From Streptomyces sp. B21-105 (GTDB taxonomy: Bacteria; Actinomycetota; Actinomycetes; Streptomycetales; Streptomycetaceae), in assembly GCF_036898465.1 (NCBI RefSeq), contig NZ_JARUMJ010000001.1:3410001-3474000 (forward strand): a DNA stretch of 64,000 nucleotides, given 5' to 3'. Position 1 is the stretch's first letter. Each line of letters begins with the position of its first letter. The notes under the pieces were generated by a model, which saw only the letters and a list, made by a program, of their open reading frames with translations, did no database searches and was not told where the DNA came from. Both the position numbers and the translations under genes were made by a program. Shown here one piece after another: positions 39,973-48,087 of the stretch.

Positions 39973-40839
39973 TCAGGCGTACCGGTAGGTCCGGGACATG
40001 TCCTCCAGCTGATCCGGCGTCACGTCCCACGGCGGCAGCTTCTCCCGGCGGGCGACGACCCGTCGGTACTGGCCGCTGGTCGGGCCCGGCGGCTCGGCCG
40101 GCAGATAGCGGTGGTCGCGGTGGCGGCTCTGCCAGCGGGTCCACAGCAGGTCGACGAAGGCGTGGTGCAGCCAGAAGGCGGGGTCGTTGACGGAGGCGCC
40201 GCCCAGCATGACCCCGCCGACCCAGCGGTGCACCCGGTTGTGGTTGCGCCACGCGGCGCTGCCCGAGCCGGTCCCCCATCCCTCCAGCTTGTTGCGGAAG
40301 CCCCGGGTGAGGGTGGAGTCGTAGGGCGAGACGTCGTAGACCGGGTCCTTCAGCGCCCACTCCACGTCGGCGGCGGTCGGCAGGCCGATCGGAGCGGCGG
40401 CCCGGCCCAGGTCCCGGGTGAGGAACTTGCCGTCGGTGACGTTCTCCTTGATGGTCCAGTCACCGGTCGCGTAGGCGAACGGCCCGGTGGTCACCTGATG
40501 GTCGGAGCGCCGCCCGTTGCCGCCCAGCAGGTCCGCCGTCCAGGGCGCGGCGGTCGTGGTCCGGTGGCGCGTCCAGTCCCAGTAGGGCACCGTCACCGAG
40601 GAGTCGACCCGGCGCAGCGCCTCCTCCAGGTCGAGCAGGAACCTGCGGTGCCAGGGCAGGAAGGAGGGCGCCATGTGAGCGCTGCGCAAGCCGCCTTCGC
40701 CGTCCGCGACGTAGTGTTCGATGTGCATCCGCACGAACTCGTCGTACTCCCCCTTGCGTTTGATCTCGAGCAGCGCGTTCACGAAGCGCCGCCGTTCGGC
40801 GGCGGTGAGCGTGCTGACGTCCTTACGGATGTAGGCCAT
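39973..40839 (-). CDS. melC2: Tyrosinase MelC2
   Basis: A 288-residue type-3 copper monooxygenase that oxidises tyrosine to melanin precursors. CuA ligands lie in RMHIEHY, the His of SAHMAPSFLPWHRR and its second His; CuB ligands lie in RNHNRVHRWVGG and DPAFWLHHAFVD. It has no signal peptide and is normally carried through the Tat system bound to MelC1. Compared with the classic 273-aa enzyme it is about 15 residues longer at the C-terminus (GQYRRVVARREKLPPWDVTP). The start ATG 40839 lies 14 nt inside the melC1 3' end, so translation is coupled. Confidence 0.97.
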   Translation of the reverse strand: MAYIRKDVSTLTAAERRRFVNALLEIKRKGEYDEFVRMHIEHYVADGEGGLRSAHMAPSFLPWHRRFLLDLEEALRRVDSSVTVPYWDWTRHRTTTAAPWTADLLGGNGRRSDHQVTTGPFAYATGDWTIKENVTDGKFLTRDLGRAAAPIGLPTAADVEWALKDPVYDVSPYDSTLTRGFRNKLEGWGTGSGSAAWRNHNRVHRWVGGVMLGGASVNDPAFWLHHAFVDLLWTRWQSRHRDHRYLPAEPPGPTSGQYRRVVARREKLPPWDVTPDQLEDMSRTYRYA

Positions 40840-41311
40840 GGTGTCCCCCCATGTGCGTGTCGTCGTGGTGTGCCGGGCCCGCCTCGCGCAGCCGCTGTCC
40901 GGGGCCGAGTTCGTCGACGGCGGCCCGGGCCGCCTCCAGCGGAGTGGCGTACGAGCGGTAGTGGTCGACCATGCTCAGCCAGGTGCCGTCGGCCCGGCGC
41001 ATGAGGTGCAGCGGACGACCGTCGACCGTGATCGCCCACTCGGCGTGGCCCGCGCCCGCGGCCCCGGCCGTGGTGAGGAGCCCCAGGATGCGCCGCCCCC
41101 GGTAGGTCTCCTCGAAGGAGGTGTCCGCGGGGCCGCCGTCCGCCCGGGTGCGCGACCGGGTGGCGGTGACGACGGGGACGATCGCGAGGGCGGCGGAGGC
41201 GCCGAGCAGCCCGCGCAGCAGGTCGCGTCGTCGTGTGCGGCGCGGTGCGGCGGGTCTTGCCGGGCCTGCCGGCGGCGCGGTCACGGGTACTGCGTCGACG
41301 CTGACGGCCAT
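40823..41311 (-). CDS. melC1: Tyrosinase copper chaperone MelC1
   Basis: A 162-residue caddie protein that delivers copper to MelC2 and carries it through the Tat pathway. A twin-arginine region (RRTRRRDLLRGLLG) precedes the hydrophobic helix ASAALAIVPVV. The mature part has the MelC1 features SFEETYRGRRILGL and AEWAITVDGRPLHLMRRADG, and a His-rich C-terminus (AGPAHHDDTHMGGHHGLHP) for copper. It overlaps melC2 by 17 nt. An unusually long 23-residue Ala/Pro-rich segment precedes the twin Arg. Confidence 0.95.
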   Translation of the reverse strand: MAVSVDAVPVTAPPAGPARPAAPRRTRRRDLLRGLLGASAALAIVPVVTATRSRTRADGGPADTSFEETYRGRRILGLLTTAGAAGAGHAEWAITVDGRPLHLMRRADGTWLSMVDHYRSYATPLEAARAAVDELGPGQRLREAGPAHHDDTHMGGHHGLHP

Positions 41312-41468
41312 GGTGTGCTCCTCGTCCGGGATCGCTCGCCCCCGTGGTCCGGTGGGGCCTTCGTGGGGGTAACCGTCCGGTGGGCCGACTGGTCACCGCC
41401 CGGCCCTCGATCGGCCCGCCGAAGCGCGGAGCCCGGGCACGGCGACCAAGAGGGCCACGGGTACAGCG

Positions 41469-41534
41469 ACGGACATGGCGACGGACATGGCGACGGACAT
41501 GGCGACGGGCCCGGGACGAGGCGTCCGGGCCCGT
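41469..41534. repeat. 12-bp triple repeat and hairpin upstream of melC1
   Basis: ACGGACATGGCG is repeated three times without change at 41469-41504. A hairpin follows at 41505-41534 (about 11 bp, ACGGGCCCGGG with CCGGGCCCGT). The hairpin is correctly placed to terminate the reverse-strand secreted-protein gene ending at 41590, and the repeats lie in the melC1 upstream region. Confidence 0.75.
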
Positions 41535-41589
41535 GGTCGTGGCGGTCCGTCAGTCAGTCGGAGTCGGTCAGTGGGTCGTGGGACGGCGT

Positions 41590-42111
41590 CTACAGCCCTT
41601 CGCCCAGACCGAGGTCCGCGCCGGGCGCCGTCTGCAGCACGGGGGTGATCACGCCGACCTGGGGCTGCTGGAGGGCCGGCAGACCGAAGCGTTGCGGGTC
41701 GGGTGCGGTGAGCGGGGCGTCCAGCGCCAGGCCCGGGCCCTGTGTGCGGAGGTCTGAGGAGGGGGCGTCGAGGCCGACGTGGTCGAGGTCGGCTCCGAGG
41801 ACCTTCGGCAGCGGCCCCTGGACCCCGAGGCCGGGCAGTCCGGCGGCGACGGGCAGCGGCGGAACGACCCGGTCCGGAATGAGCCGGCCCTCCACGAAGC
41901 GCGGCCTCTCGGGCGCGGCCGGCGTCGGCAGGGGGATCTCGCCGCCGACCGCGGGCAGTTCCGCGTTGAGGGACTTCTCGACGCCGTCCAGCGGTACGAG
42001 GACGGGGACCGTGCCGATCGCGGCGGCCGGGGTCACGGAAGCAACGGCGCCCGCGGCGGCGGCCACGCAGGTGATCACTGCGGCGAGGGTTCCTCGGGTG
42101 GTCGACTTCAT
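41590..42111 (-). CDS. Small secreted Pro/Leu-rich protein
   Basis: A 173-residue protein with a signal peptide (MKSTTRGTLAAVITCVAAAA..., cut near TPAAAIG). The mature chain is Pro-, Leu-, Gly- and Ala-rich with few charged residues (VPVLVPLDGVEKSLNAELP, LPVAAGLPGLGVQGPLP). It has no Cys and no recognisable domain. Its position between melanin and chaplin genes suggests a coat or cell-surface role. A partial BldN-like element (CGGTAC-16-CGTTCA on the reverse strand, -10 complement at 42150-42155) lies 39 bp before the start. Confidence 0.7.
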   Translation of the reverse strand: MKSTTRGTLAAVITCVAAAAGAVASVTPAAAIGTVPVLVPLDGVEKSLNAELPAVGGEIPLPTPAAPERPRFVEGRLIPDRVVPPLPVAAGLPGLGVQGPLPKVLGADLDHVGLDAPSSDLRTQGPGLALDAPLTAPDPQRFGLPALQQPQVGVITPVLQTAPGADLGLGEGL

Positions 42112-42262
42112 CTCGGGTACGGTCCCTTTCGACAGGCGAGTTCCACAGGTGAACGGCAAGGCGTCACGTCCGTACCGGGTAACGAGCCGGAAAACGGCAT
42201 CAGTGCACATTCCCCCCGGCTGCCGTATTAGTGCTACCGCGTGAGTACTGACGCCGCGCCGC

Positions 42263-42877
42263 TCAGCCGGTCCAGAAACTCCACCACCGGGTCAGGATCA
42301 GCATCCCGATGGTCCCGATGTGCAGCAGCGGCAGCACCCAGGTGAATTCGGCGAAGAACGTCCGCACACCGGCCGGAACGGGCAGAAACCCGTGTCGTAC
42401 GTCGAACGAGACGGCGTACCAGAAAGCGAGGATCGTGGCGACCCATGCCAGACAGCACCACAGGCACAGCGCGTTGATCCGGTACAGCGACTCGAACTGC
42501 AGCCACGACACGAACCCCACGCCGAACAGGCAGCCGGCGGTGAAGGTCAGCCAGTACCAGCGCGGGAAGGCGGCCCGGGCGAGCAGGCTCATGCCGACGC
42601 ACACGACCATGCCGTAGGCCACCAGGCCCAGTATCGGGTTGGGGAACCCGAACGCCTCGGCCTGGTCGCTCCGCATGACGCTGCCGCAGGAGACGACGGG
42701 GTTCAGGCTGCACCCCGGAGTGAACCCGGGGTCCTTCAGCAGCTTGAACTCGTCGAGGGTGATGACCCAGGACGCCAGCAGCCCCGCCGCGCCGGCCAGC
42801 ACCAGCAGCAGGGCGAACGCGCGGCCGCCGCCCACCGCTTCCGGCTGCCGCGGCGGCCTCGTCGGCCGCGACCTCAT
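42263..42877 (-). CDS. Vitamin K epoxide reductase (VKOR) family protein
   Basis: A 204-residue polytopic membrane protein that reoxidises DsbA-like partners using menaquinone. VKOR marks are the loop Cys pair region (GCSLNPVVSCGSV), five hydrophobic helices, and the CxxC active site ALCLWCCLAW (Cys-Leu-Trp-Cys). No thioredoxin-like domain is fused. Disulfides in secreted chaplins and surface proteins of this region could depend on such a system. ATG 42877 overlaps the stop of the upstream gene (ATGA). Confidence 0.92.
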   Translation of the reverse strand: MRSRPTRPPRQPEAVGGGRAFALLLVLAGAAGLLASWVITLDEFKLLKDPGFTPGCSLNPVVSCGSVMRSDQAEAFGFPNPILGLVAYGMVVCVGMSLLARAAFPRWYWLTFTAGCLFGVGFVSWLQFESLYRINALCLWCCLAWVATILAFWYAVSFDVRHGFLPVPAGVRTFFAEFTWVLPLLHIGTIGMLILTRWWSFWTG

Positions 42878-43377
42878 CAGCCGCGCAGGCGGCGGGCGGG
42901 CAGGGCGATGTGCGCCGCCGCCGTCAGGGTCTCCTCGGCGCCCGCGAACGCGCCCAGCGCCTCGGGCGTGACGGCCTGTCCCGGGATGGCCTCCGGCCAG
43001 GCGCGGCAGGTGAGGACGAGGTAGGCGTAGCCGCGCTGTTCGACGGCCGCGAGCCACTCCCGCGGCGGCAGGCACCGGGCGTTGAGTCCCGGCATGTCCA
43101 GGACGGCCGCGCCGGACTCGACCAGCAGGCTGAACGCCAGGCTGGGCCGCTCGGTGCCGTCGACGACGCCGCCGCCGACGGGCACGCCGTTGTCGCTGAG
43201 CAGCCGCGCGATGGCCAGGCCCGTCCCCTCGGGGCCCTCCGCGGTGTCGCCGAGGGAGTACGCGAGGAGGTAGGGCATGTCGCTGCCGTCGGGAGCCTCG
43301 CCGCTCCACGGCATCACGACGAGGGTGCCGAGATCGGTCACGCGGAAGGGCCGGGTCGCGCTGGGGGTTGAGGTCAC
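42877..43377 (-). CDS. Conserved Streptomyces protein (DUF5949-like)
   Basis: A 166-residue soluble protein starting at GTG 43377. It has the conserved-looking opening TRPFRVTDLGTLVVMPWSGE and then DMPYLLAYSLGDTAEGPEGTG. No signal peptide or catalytic motif is apparent. It resembles the Streptomyces-specific DUF5949 family from memory only. Overlaps the VKOR gene by 4 nt, so the two are coupled, which hints at an envelope or redox link. Confidence 0.7.
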   Translation of the reverse strand: MTSTPSATRPFRVTDLGTLVVMPWSGEAPDGSDMPYLLAYSLGDTAEGPEGTGLAIARLLSDNGVPVGGGVVDGTERPSLAFSLLVESGAAVLDMPGLNARCLPPREWLAAVEQRGYAYLVLTCRAWPEAIPGQAVTPEALGAFAGAEETLTAAAHIALPARRLRG

Positions 43378-43497
43378 CGCGCGACCCTATCGGCGTGCCG
43401 GAGGGCCCTCGAGCGCGTTCTCACCCGACCGGGCGACGCCGGTGCGCTGCTCCACACGAACGAGGGACGCGCCGCTCGACCGGTCTCGAACAGCGCG

Positions 43498-43533
43498 CAG
43501 GGCCGGTCCCGTCGGTGACGGGGACCGGCCCTG
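43498..43533 (-). terminator. 13-bp stem terminator
   Basis: CAGGGCCGGTCCC (43498-43510) pairs perfectly with GGGACCGGCCCTG (43521-43533). It lies just beyond the stop of the small secreted gene at 43548. Confidence 0.85.
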
Positions 43534-43547
43534 CGGCGGCGGGCGTC

Positions 43548-43844
43548 TCAGCCCTGCAACGGCAGCCCGCCGAGGAGCGGGTTGTGGGCGTTGAGTGCCT
43601 CGGCGGCGCCGTTCACGGTGTGCAGGACGGAGTCCTTGTTCTCGGTGTCGAGCGCGTCCGACTGGTGCTGCAGCGGCAGCGCGTCCTCCACGTTGATCGG
43701 CCCCCTGGCCAGCGTGTCCACGGCACCGTTGAGGCTGGTGGGCGGGAGGTCGGCGGGGGCGGCGGGGGCGGCGAACGCGGGCGCAGCGACGCCGGCGAGA
43801 ATCACGGATCCGGCAGCGACGACGGCGGCCTTCAGGGACTTCAT
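43548..43844 (-). CDS. Very small secreted protein
   Basis: A 98-residue precursor. The signal peptide MKSLKAAVVAAGSVILAG... ends near AFAAPAAP. The mature 60-odd residues contain PTSLNGAVDTLARGPINVED, ALPLQHQSDALDTENKDSVL and a C-terminus ALNAHNPLLGGLPLQG. No Cys. It resembles the small development-associated secreted proteins found near chaplins, but has no chaplin or rodlin signature. Starts ATG 43844. Confidence 0.72.
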   Translation of the reverse strand: MKSLKAAVVAAGSVILAGVAAPAFAAPAAPADLPPTSLNGAVDTLARGPINVEDALPLQHQSDALDTENKDSVLHTVNGAAEALNAHNPLLGGLPLQG

Positions 43845-43958
43845 CGGATTCCTTTCATCGGCGACTCTGCGCGTCGGCACAGCAAGTCACCAGGGGAAAT
43901 TCTGACGCCGTGCCTAACGAGCCCCGTCCGATGCGGAAACCGTGTGCGCAGGAATTTC

Positions 43959-43992
43959 CGCACCCCGGCGCCCTTTTCGGAGCCGGGGTGCG
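43959..43992 (-). terminator. 11-bp stem terminator
   Basis: CGCACCCCGGC (43959-43969) pairs with GCCGGGGTGCG (43982-43992). Located 40 nt after the stop of the Ala/Pro-rich secreted gene at 44032, on the transcribed side. Confidence 0.82.
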
Positions 43993-44031
43993 AAAGGTGC
44001 GGAGCTGCGGAGAAGTGCCGTGCGGCGGCCG

Positions 44032-45009
44032 TCAGCCGGCGGGCAGCGCCGGCACCGCCGGAGCCGCGGGCCCCACGGACAGAGCCGGCGCGGCCGGCAG
44101 CACCGGGGCCGCGGGCGGCGGAGCCGCGGGAAGCACCGGCGCGGCGGGCGCCTGCGCCGGGACGGCGAATTCATCCGCCGGGACGGCAGGCTCCTCCGCC
44201 GGAAGGGCGGGCCGGCTCGGCGGGGTCAGGCCGAGCCCGGCCAGCGTCCCGGACAGCAGGTCGAGGAGGCCGTCCACCACACCGGTGACCGCAGACGCGA
44301 TCTCGTCGACATCGAGCGACATCGCCGCCGCCAGCAGGTCGTCGACGGCCTTCTGCACGGCGACGAGGGCGTCAGGCACCGGGTCGGCAGCGGCCGCCTT
44401 CGGCTTTGCGGCCGCGACGGCCGGCGTCGGCGCGGAGTCCGCGAGCCCCGAGGCGGCCGGAATCACGGGAGCGGCCGGGCTCGCCGGCAGCGCGGCAGCC
44501 GGGTCGGCGGCAGGAAGGGCCGGAGCTGCCGGAGCTGCCGGAAGCGCGGGAGCGTCCGGGGCTGCCGGACCGTCCGGCGTTACCGGCTTTACCGGCGTTG
44601 CGGGAAGCGCCGGGTCGGCCGGTGGTGCCGGAAGCGTGACGGGCGGGTCGGCGGGGTCGGGCGGGTCGGCGGGCAGGGTCGGGGTCGCCGTCGCGGTGAT
44701 CTTCGCTACGGCCGTCTTCACGGCGCCGGCGAGCTGGGTCGCCTGGTCGGCGGTGAGCTGACCGTCGTCGGCCTTGAGGACGGTTCTGAGCAGGTCGGTG
44801 ACGGGGGTGACCACGGCGCCGAGGCGGCCGAGGCTCTCGACCCGGGCGAGCAGCGCGGCGGCGCCGGGGACGGGCGCATCCGACGCCGCGGCGATGCGCT
44901 CACGGGCCGCGGCTCCGTCGGCCGCCATGGCGGCGGGGGCGGTGATGCCGAGGACGAGGGAGGCGCACAGAGCGGTGGAAGCGATACGCCGTACGGGCAG
45001 ACCACGCAT
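44032..45009 (-). CDS. Secreted Ala/Pro-rich low-complexity protein
   Basis: A 325-residue precursor with a signal peptide (MRGLPVRRIASTALCASLVL..., cut near AMAADGAA). A helical segment follows (LARVESLGRLGAVVTPVTDLLRTVL...). Most of the rest is low-complexity Pro-Ala-Asp sequence (LPADPPDPADPPVTLPAP, PALPAAPAAPALPAADPAA), with one further helical part (VQKAVDDLLAAAMSLDVDEI). It has no Cys and no anchor. It looks like a flexible wall-spanning or matrix protein. Composition is extreme even for this genome, and repeat slippage between strains is likely. Confidence 0.75.
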   Translation of the reverse strand: MRGLPVRRIASTALCASLVLGITAPAAMAADGAAARERIAAASDAPVPGAAALLARVESLGRLGAVVTPVTDLLRTVLKADDGQLTADQATQLAGAVKTAVAKITATATPTLPADPPDPADPPVTLPAPPADPALPATPVKPVTPDGPAAPDAPALPAAPAAPALPAADPAAALPASPAAPVIPAASGLADSAPTPAVAAAKPKAAAADPVPDALVAVQKAVDDLLAAAMSLDVDEIASAVTGVVDGLLDLLSGTLAGLGLTPPSRPALPAEEPAVPADEFAVPAQAPAAPVLPAAPPPAAPVLPAAPALSVGPAAPAVPALPAG

Positions 45010-45205
45010 GGGAAATCCTTTCGATTGCGTCGGGTCTCGTGCCCACCGTGCGAAAAGGAGTCGCACTCCGCAACAGATCACCTGCGCTGCGTGACCGCCG
45101 ACAATCTCGTCCCGCCCGCTTCGTCGCAGGTGGGAAGGCCTGTCAAGGACTGCCGAGCGTGTCGCGGCCCCTCCCCCCGTTCGGGGTAACGCCTTTCGCG
45201 AACGC

Positions 45206-45240
45206 GAACGGCCGCCCTCCTGGCGGAAGGGCGGCCGTTC
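45206..45240 (-). terminator. 13-bp stem terminator of the second chaplin gene
   Basis: GAACGGCCGCCCT (45206-45218) pairs with AGGGCGGCCGTTC (45228-45240), 38 nt after the chaplin stop codon on the reverse strand. Confidence 0.9.
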
Positions 45241-45277
45241 AGCGGATGACGTGTCGTGACCTCCGGGTGAGGTGACG

Positions 45278-45517
45278 TCAGTCGTTGACGCAGGTGTTGC
45301 CGAACGCCGGGTTCAGCAGGCCGATCACGTTGACCGTGTTGCCACAGATGTTGACCGGGATGTGGATCGGAACCTGGACGACGTTGCCGGAGAGCACGCC
45401 CGGGGAGTGCGCGGCGACGGCGTTCGCGCCACTGTCGGCGGTGGCGATGCCGGAGGCGCCGACGACGGCCGCGGCGGCAACGGAGGTCAGGGCCAGGCCC
45501 TTCGCGATACGCGACAT
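45278..45517 (-). CDS. chpF: Short chaplin (ChpF position)
   Basis: A 79-residue secreted coat protein. The signal peptide MSRIAKGLALTSVAAAAVVG... is cut near ATADSGAN. A single chaplin domain follows (AVAAHSPGVLSGNVVQVPIH, then NICGNTVNVIGLLNPAFGNTC) and ends CVND, with both conserved Cys. Its N-terminus is nearly identical to that of the chaplin at 39492, and a similar BldN-like promoter lies 60 bp upstream. It sits just before the exopolysaccharide genes, as chpF does in S. coelicolor. Confidence 0.92.
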   Translation of the reverse strand: MSRIAKGLALTSVAAAAVVGASGIATADSGANAVAAHSPGVLSGNVVQVPIHIPVNICGNTVNVIGLLNPAFGNTCVND

Positions 45518-45577
45518 GGAGAGGTGCTCCTTGGGGGTTTTGACACAAGCACTGGGCGGGGATGCCCGGCGCTGAAG

Positions 45578-45605
45578 TCAACGCGCCACAACCACAGGAG
45601 TTGTG
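45578..45605 (-). promoter_or_regulatory. BldN-like promoter of the second chaplin gene
   Basis: On the reverse strand: CACAAC (complement of 45600-45605), a 16-bp spacer and CGTTGA (complement of 45578-45583). The -10 ends 60 bp before the ATG, the same distance and -10 as the element before the chaplin at 39492. Confidence 0.5.
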
Positions 45606-45756
45606 CCGCCAAAAGAGTGATGTCGCCGGAGACCTCGCTTCACCATTCCGACACACTTGTCCTGTTTCTACGGATTAATCCGGACAGAAGTTAGAGTTGC
45701 GCCCCATCTGCCGCACGCCTATAGCAAGCAAATCGCACGAAAGGCCACTGCCGGTC

Positions 45757-46860
45757 ATGCGCAATTCCCTGGGTCCGCTGTTGCGCCGCGCGACGGTCGG
45801 CGTCCTCGCCCTCGCCTCGATCTGGGCGCCGTCCGGCGCCCGTGCGGCCGGCGCGCCGCCCGCCCCGGAGGCGAAGAGCCTCGCCTTCCAGCAGCGCTAC
45901 CACGCCAGACAGCACGGCGGGATCGTCCGCGCGGCCAACGCGGCCATCAGCTGCCGGGCCGCTCCGGCGGTCCGCGCGGTGCCCTCCTGCCCCTCCGTCC
46001 GCCGGGGCGGGGCGGGCGTCAACAACAGCTTCGACATGTTCTACGTCGACGTCGACAGCGACCCGAACACCTACAACTCCTCCCGGGCGGAGGTCCGTCT
46101 GCCGAAGGGCGCACAGGTGACGTACGCGCGCCTGTACTGGGGCGGCAACCTGCGCGTGGGCGAGCAGAAGCCGCCCAAGGACAACGGGAGGGTGCTCATC
46201 GCCGAGCCCGGCGGGGCGTACAAGGCGGTGCTCGCCGACACGGTCGTCGGCCACCGGGTCGCCCAGGGCGCCGACGCCTTCCAGGCCTCCGCGGACGTCA
46301 CCCGGCTGGTGCGTCGGAGCGGCCAGGGCCTCTACACGGTCGCCCAGGTGAACGTGGCCATGGGCCGTTCGACGACCGGGGCGTGGGGCGGCTGGACGCT
46401 GGTGGTGGCGTACCGCGACCCGAAGGAGCCGCTGCGCGATCTGTCGGTGTGGGACGGCTTCGACACCCTCGGCTCCGCCGCCGGCAAGGAGATCCGGCTG
46501 CGCGGGCTGCACATCGCGCCCGGCGCGGGCGGCCGGGCGGGGCTCGTGGCCTACGACGGCGACCGCGGCCGTTCGGGTGATTCGCTCATGCTGTCGACCG
46601 GTGGCGGGCAGGCCGTCGCGCTCACCGACCCGGTCAATCCATCTGACGATGTGTTGAACTCCACGATCAGCGAGCCGGGGGAGGCTCCGGCGGCGCGTGT
46701 ACCGGCGTACGTCAACACGCTCGGCTACGACTCCGACGTGTTCGATCTCCGCAGGGGTTTGCGGCGCGGCGGTGACCAGCTGGCCGTCCGGCTCGTTTCC
46801 CACCGGGACGCGGCGTGGGCCGGGGCGCTCTTCGTAGCCGTCGACACACGGAAGAAGTAA
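45757..46860 (+). CDS. Large secreted protein, DUF3344-like
   Basis: A 367-residue precursor with a signal peptide (MRNSLGPLLRRATVGVLALASIWAPSG..., cut near ARAAGA). The mature part is beta-rich: NNSFDMFYVDVDSDPNTYNSS, VTYARLYWGGNLRV, YTVAQVNVAMGR, GGWTLVVAYRDP and SDVFDLRRGLRRGGDQLAVRL. This pattern recalls the DUF3344 and jelly-roll-like secreted proteins of actinobacteria, recognised only by style. There are two Cys (SCRAAP, SCPSV) near the N-terminus. It is divergent from the chaplin gene and immediately precedes the exopolysaccharide operon. Confidence 0.75.
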   Translation: MRNSLGPLLRRATVGVLALASIWAPSGARAAGAPPAPEAKSLAFQQRYHARQHGGIVRAANAAISCRAAPAVRAVPSCPSVRRGGAGVNNSFDMFYVDVDSDPNTYNSSRAEVRLPKGAQVTYARLYWGGNLRVGEQKPPKDNGRVLIAEPGGAYKAVLADTVVGHRVAQGADAFQASADVTRLVRRSGQGLYTVAQVNVAMGRSTTGAWGGWTLVVAYRDPKEPLRDLSVWDGFDTLGSAAGKEIRLRGLHIAPGAGGRAGLVAYDGDRGRSGDSLMLSTGGGQAVALTDPVNPSDDVLNSTISEPGEAPAARVPAYVNTLGYDSDVFDLRRGLRRGGDQLAVRLVSHRDAAWAGALFVAVDTRKK

Positions 46861-46911
46861 TCAGGCGCGTTCCGCAGTCCCGAGCGCCACCGTGAGCGAG
46901 GAATCCGCGCA

Positions 46912-48087
46912 ATGCACCAGCCAGAACCCGACGCCAGAACCCGGGTCCTGCACCTCACCCAGCCCGTGGACGGCGGGGTCGCCCGGGTCGTGACCGACCT
47001 GGCGCGGGCCCAGCTCGCGGCGGGTCTGCACGTCACCGTCGCCTGTCCGGCCGGCGCGCTCGCCGGGGAACTGCGCTCCCTGGGCGCGCGGACGGAGCAC
47101 TGGGCGGCGACCCGGTCGCCGGGGCCCTCCCTCCCCGGCGAGGTGCGGCGGCTCGCACGCCTGATCGCCGGGGTACGCCCCGACCTCGTGCACGCGCACA
47201 GTGCGAAGGCGGGGCTGGCCGGCCGGCTCGCGGTGCGCGGCCGGATCCCGACCGTGTTCCAGCCGCACGCCTGGTCCTTCGAGGCCGTCGGGGGCTCCAC
47301 CGCGGCGCTCGCCCTCACCTGGGAACGGTTCGGGGCGCGGTGGGCGGACCGGCTGGTGTGCGTGAGCGCGGCGGAACGCGACGCCGGCCGGCGTGCGGGG
47401 ATCGCCGGGCGATGGAGCGTCGTCCCCAACGGCATCGACTCCGGGCGTTTCCATCCCGCCCCCGTCGACACCGTGCGTGCCTCGCTGCTGCCCGGCGTCG
47501 GCCCGGCGGCACCGCTGGTGGTGTGCGTGGGCCGGCTGTGCCGGCAGAAGGGGCAGGACGTACTCCTGCGGGCGTGGGACACGATCGTGCGCAGGACGCC
47601 CGCCGCCCGACTGGTGCTGGTCGGCGACGGTCCGGACGCGGCGCGGCTGCGGTCCCACGCACCGGAGTCGGTGCTGTTCGCCGGGGCCGTCGCCGACGCC
47701 GTGCCCTGGTACCAGGCGGCCGATCTGGTGGTGCTGCCCTCGCGCTGGGAGGGCATGGCGCTGGCCCCGCTGGAGGCGATGGCCTGCGGCAGACCCGTGG
47801 TGGTGACCGACGTGAACGGCGCCCGGGAGAGCCTGCCCGCCGAACTCGTCGAGCGCTGTCTGGCCCCCGCCGAGAACCCCGCGGCGCTCGCCGACGCGGT
47901 CTGCGCACTGCTGCCCGACCCGCTGCTGCGCGAGTCGCTCGGCCACCAGGGGCGCCGGCACGTCCTGGCCACGCACGACGTGCGGCGCACGGCCGAGGCG
48001 GTCGAGGGCGTGTACCGGGAGCTGCTCACGACCATCGACGGGGCGCCGGTCGCGCCCACCGAGTGCAGGGAGTCCATCCACTCGTGA
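46912..48087 (+). CDS. GT4-family glycosyltransferase
   Basis: A 391-residue GT-B enzyme. N-terminal acceptor half: HLTQPVDGGVARVVTDLARA. Donor half: VVPNGIDSGRF, VCVGRLCRQKGQDVLLRAW and LPSRWEGMALAPLEAMACGRP, the ExxxxxxE-type nucleotide-sugar site. It should add a hexose to a lipid-linked intermediate on the cytoplasmic face. It opens the operon that continues to 56228 with 4-nt or similar overlaps. Start ATG 46912 has GAGGAA upstream. Confidence 0.9.
   Translation: MHQPEPDARTRVLHLTQPVDGGVARVVTDLARAQLAAGLHVTVACPAGALAGELRSLGARTEHWAATRSPGPSLPGEVRRLARLIAGVRPDLVHAHSAKAGLAGRLAVRGRIPTVFQPHAWSFEAVGGSTAALALTWERFGARWADRLVCVSAAERDAGRRAGIAGRWSVVPNGIDSGRFHPAPVDTVRASLLPGVGPAAPLVVCVGRLCRQKGQDVLLRAWDTIVRRTPAARLVLVGDGPDAARLRSHAPESVLFAGAVADAVPWYQAADLVVLPSRWEGMALAPLEAMACGRPVVVTDVNGARESLPAELVERCLAPAENPAALADAVCALLPDPLLRESLGHQGRRHVLATHDVRRTAEAVEGVYRELLTTIDGAPVAPTECRESIHS

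Noticed and set aside
43548..43844. Calling the 98-aa secreted protein a rodlin
   Set aside because: Rodlins are about 130 aa with a Cys pair and Asn-rich repeats; none of these is present.
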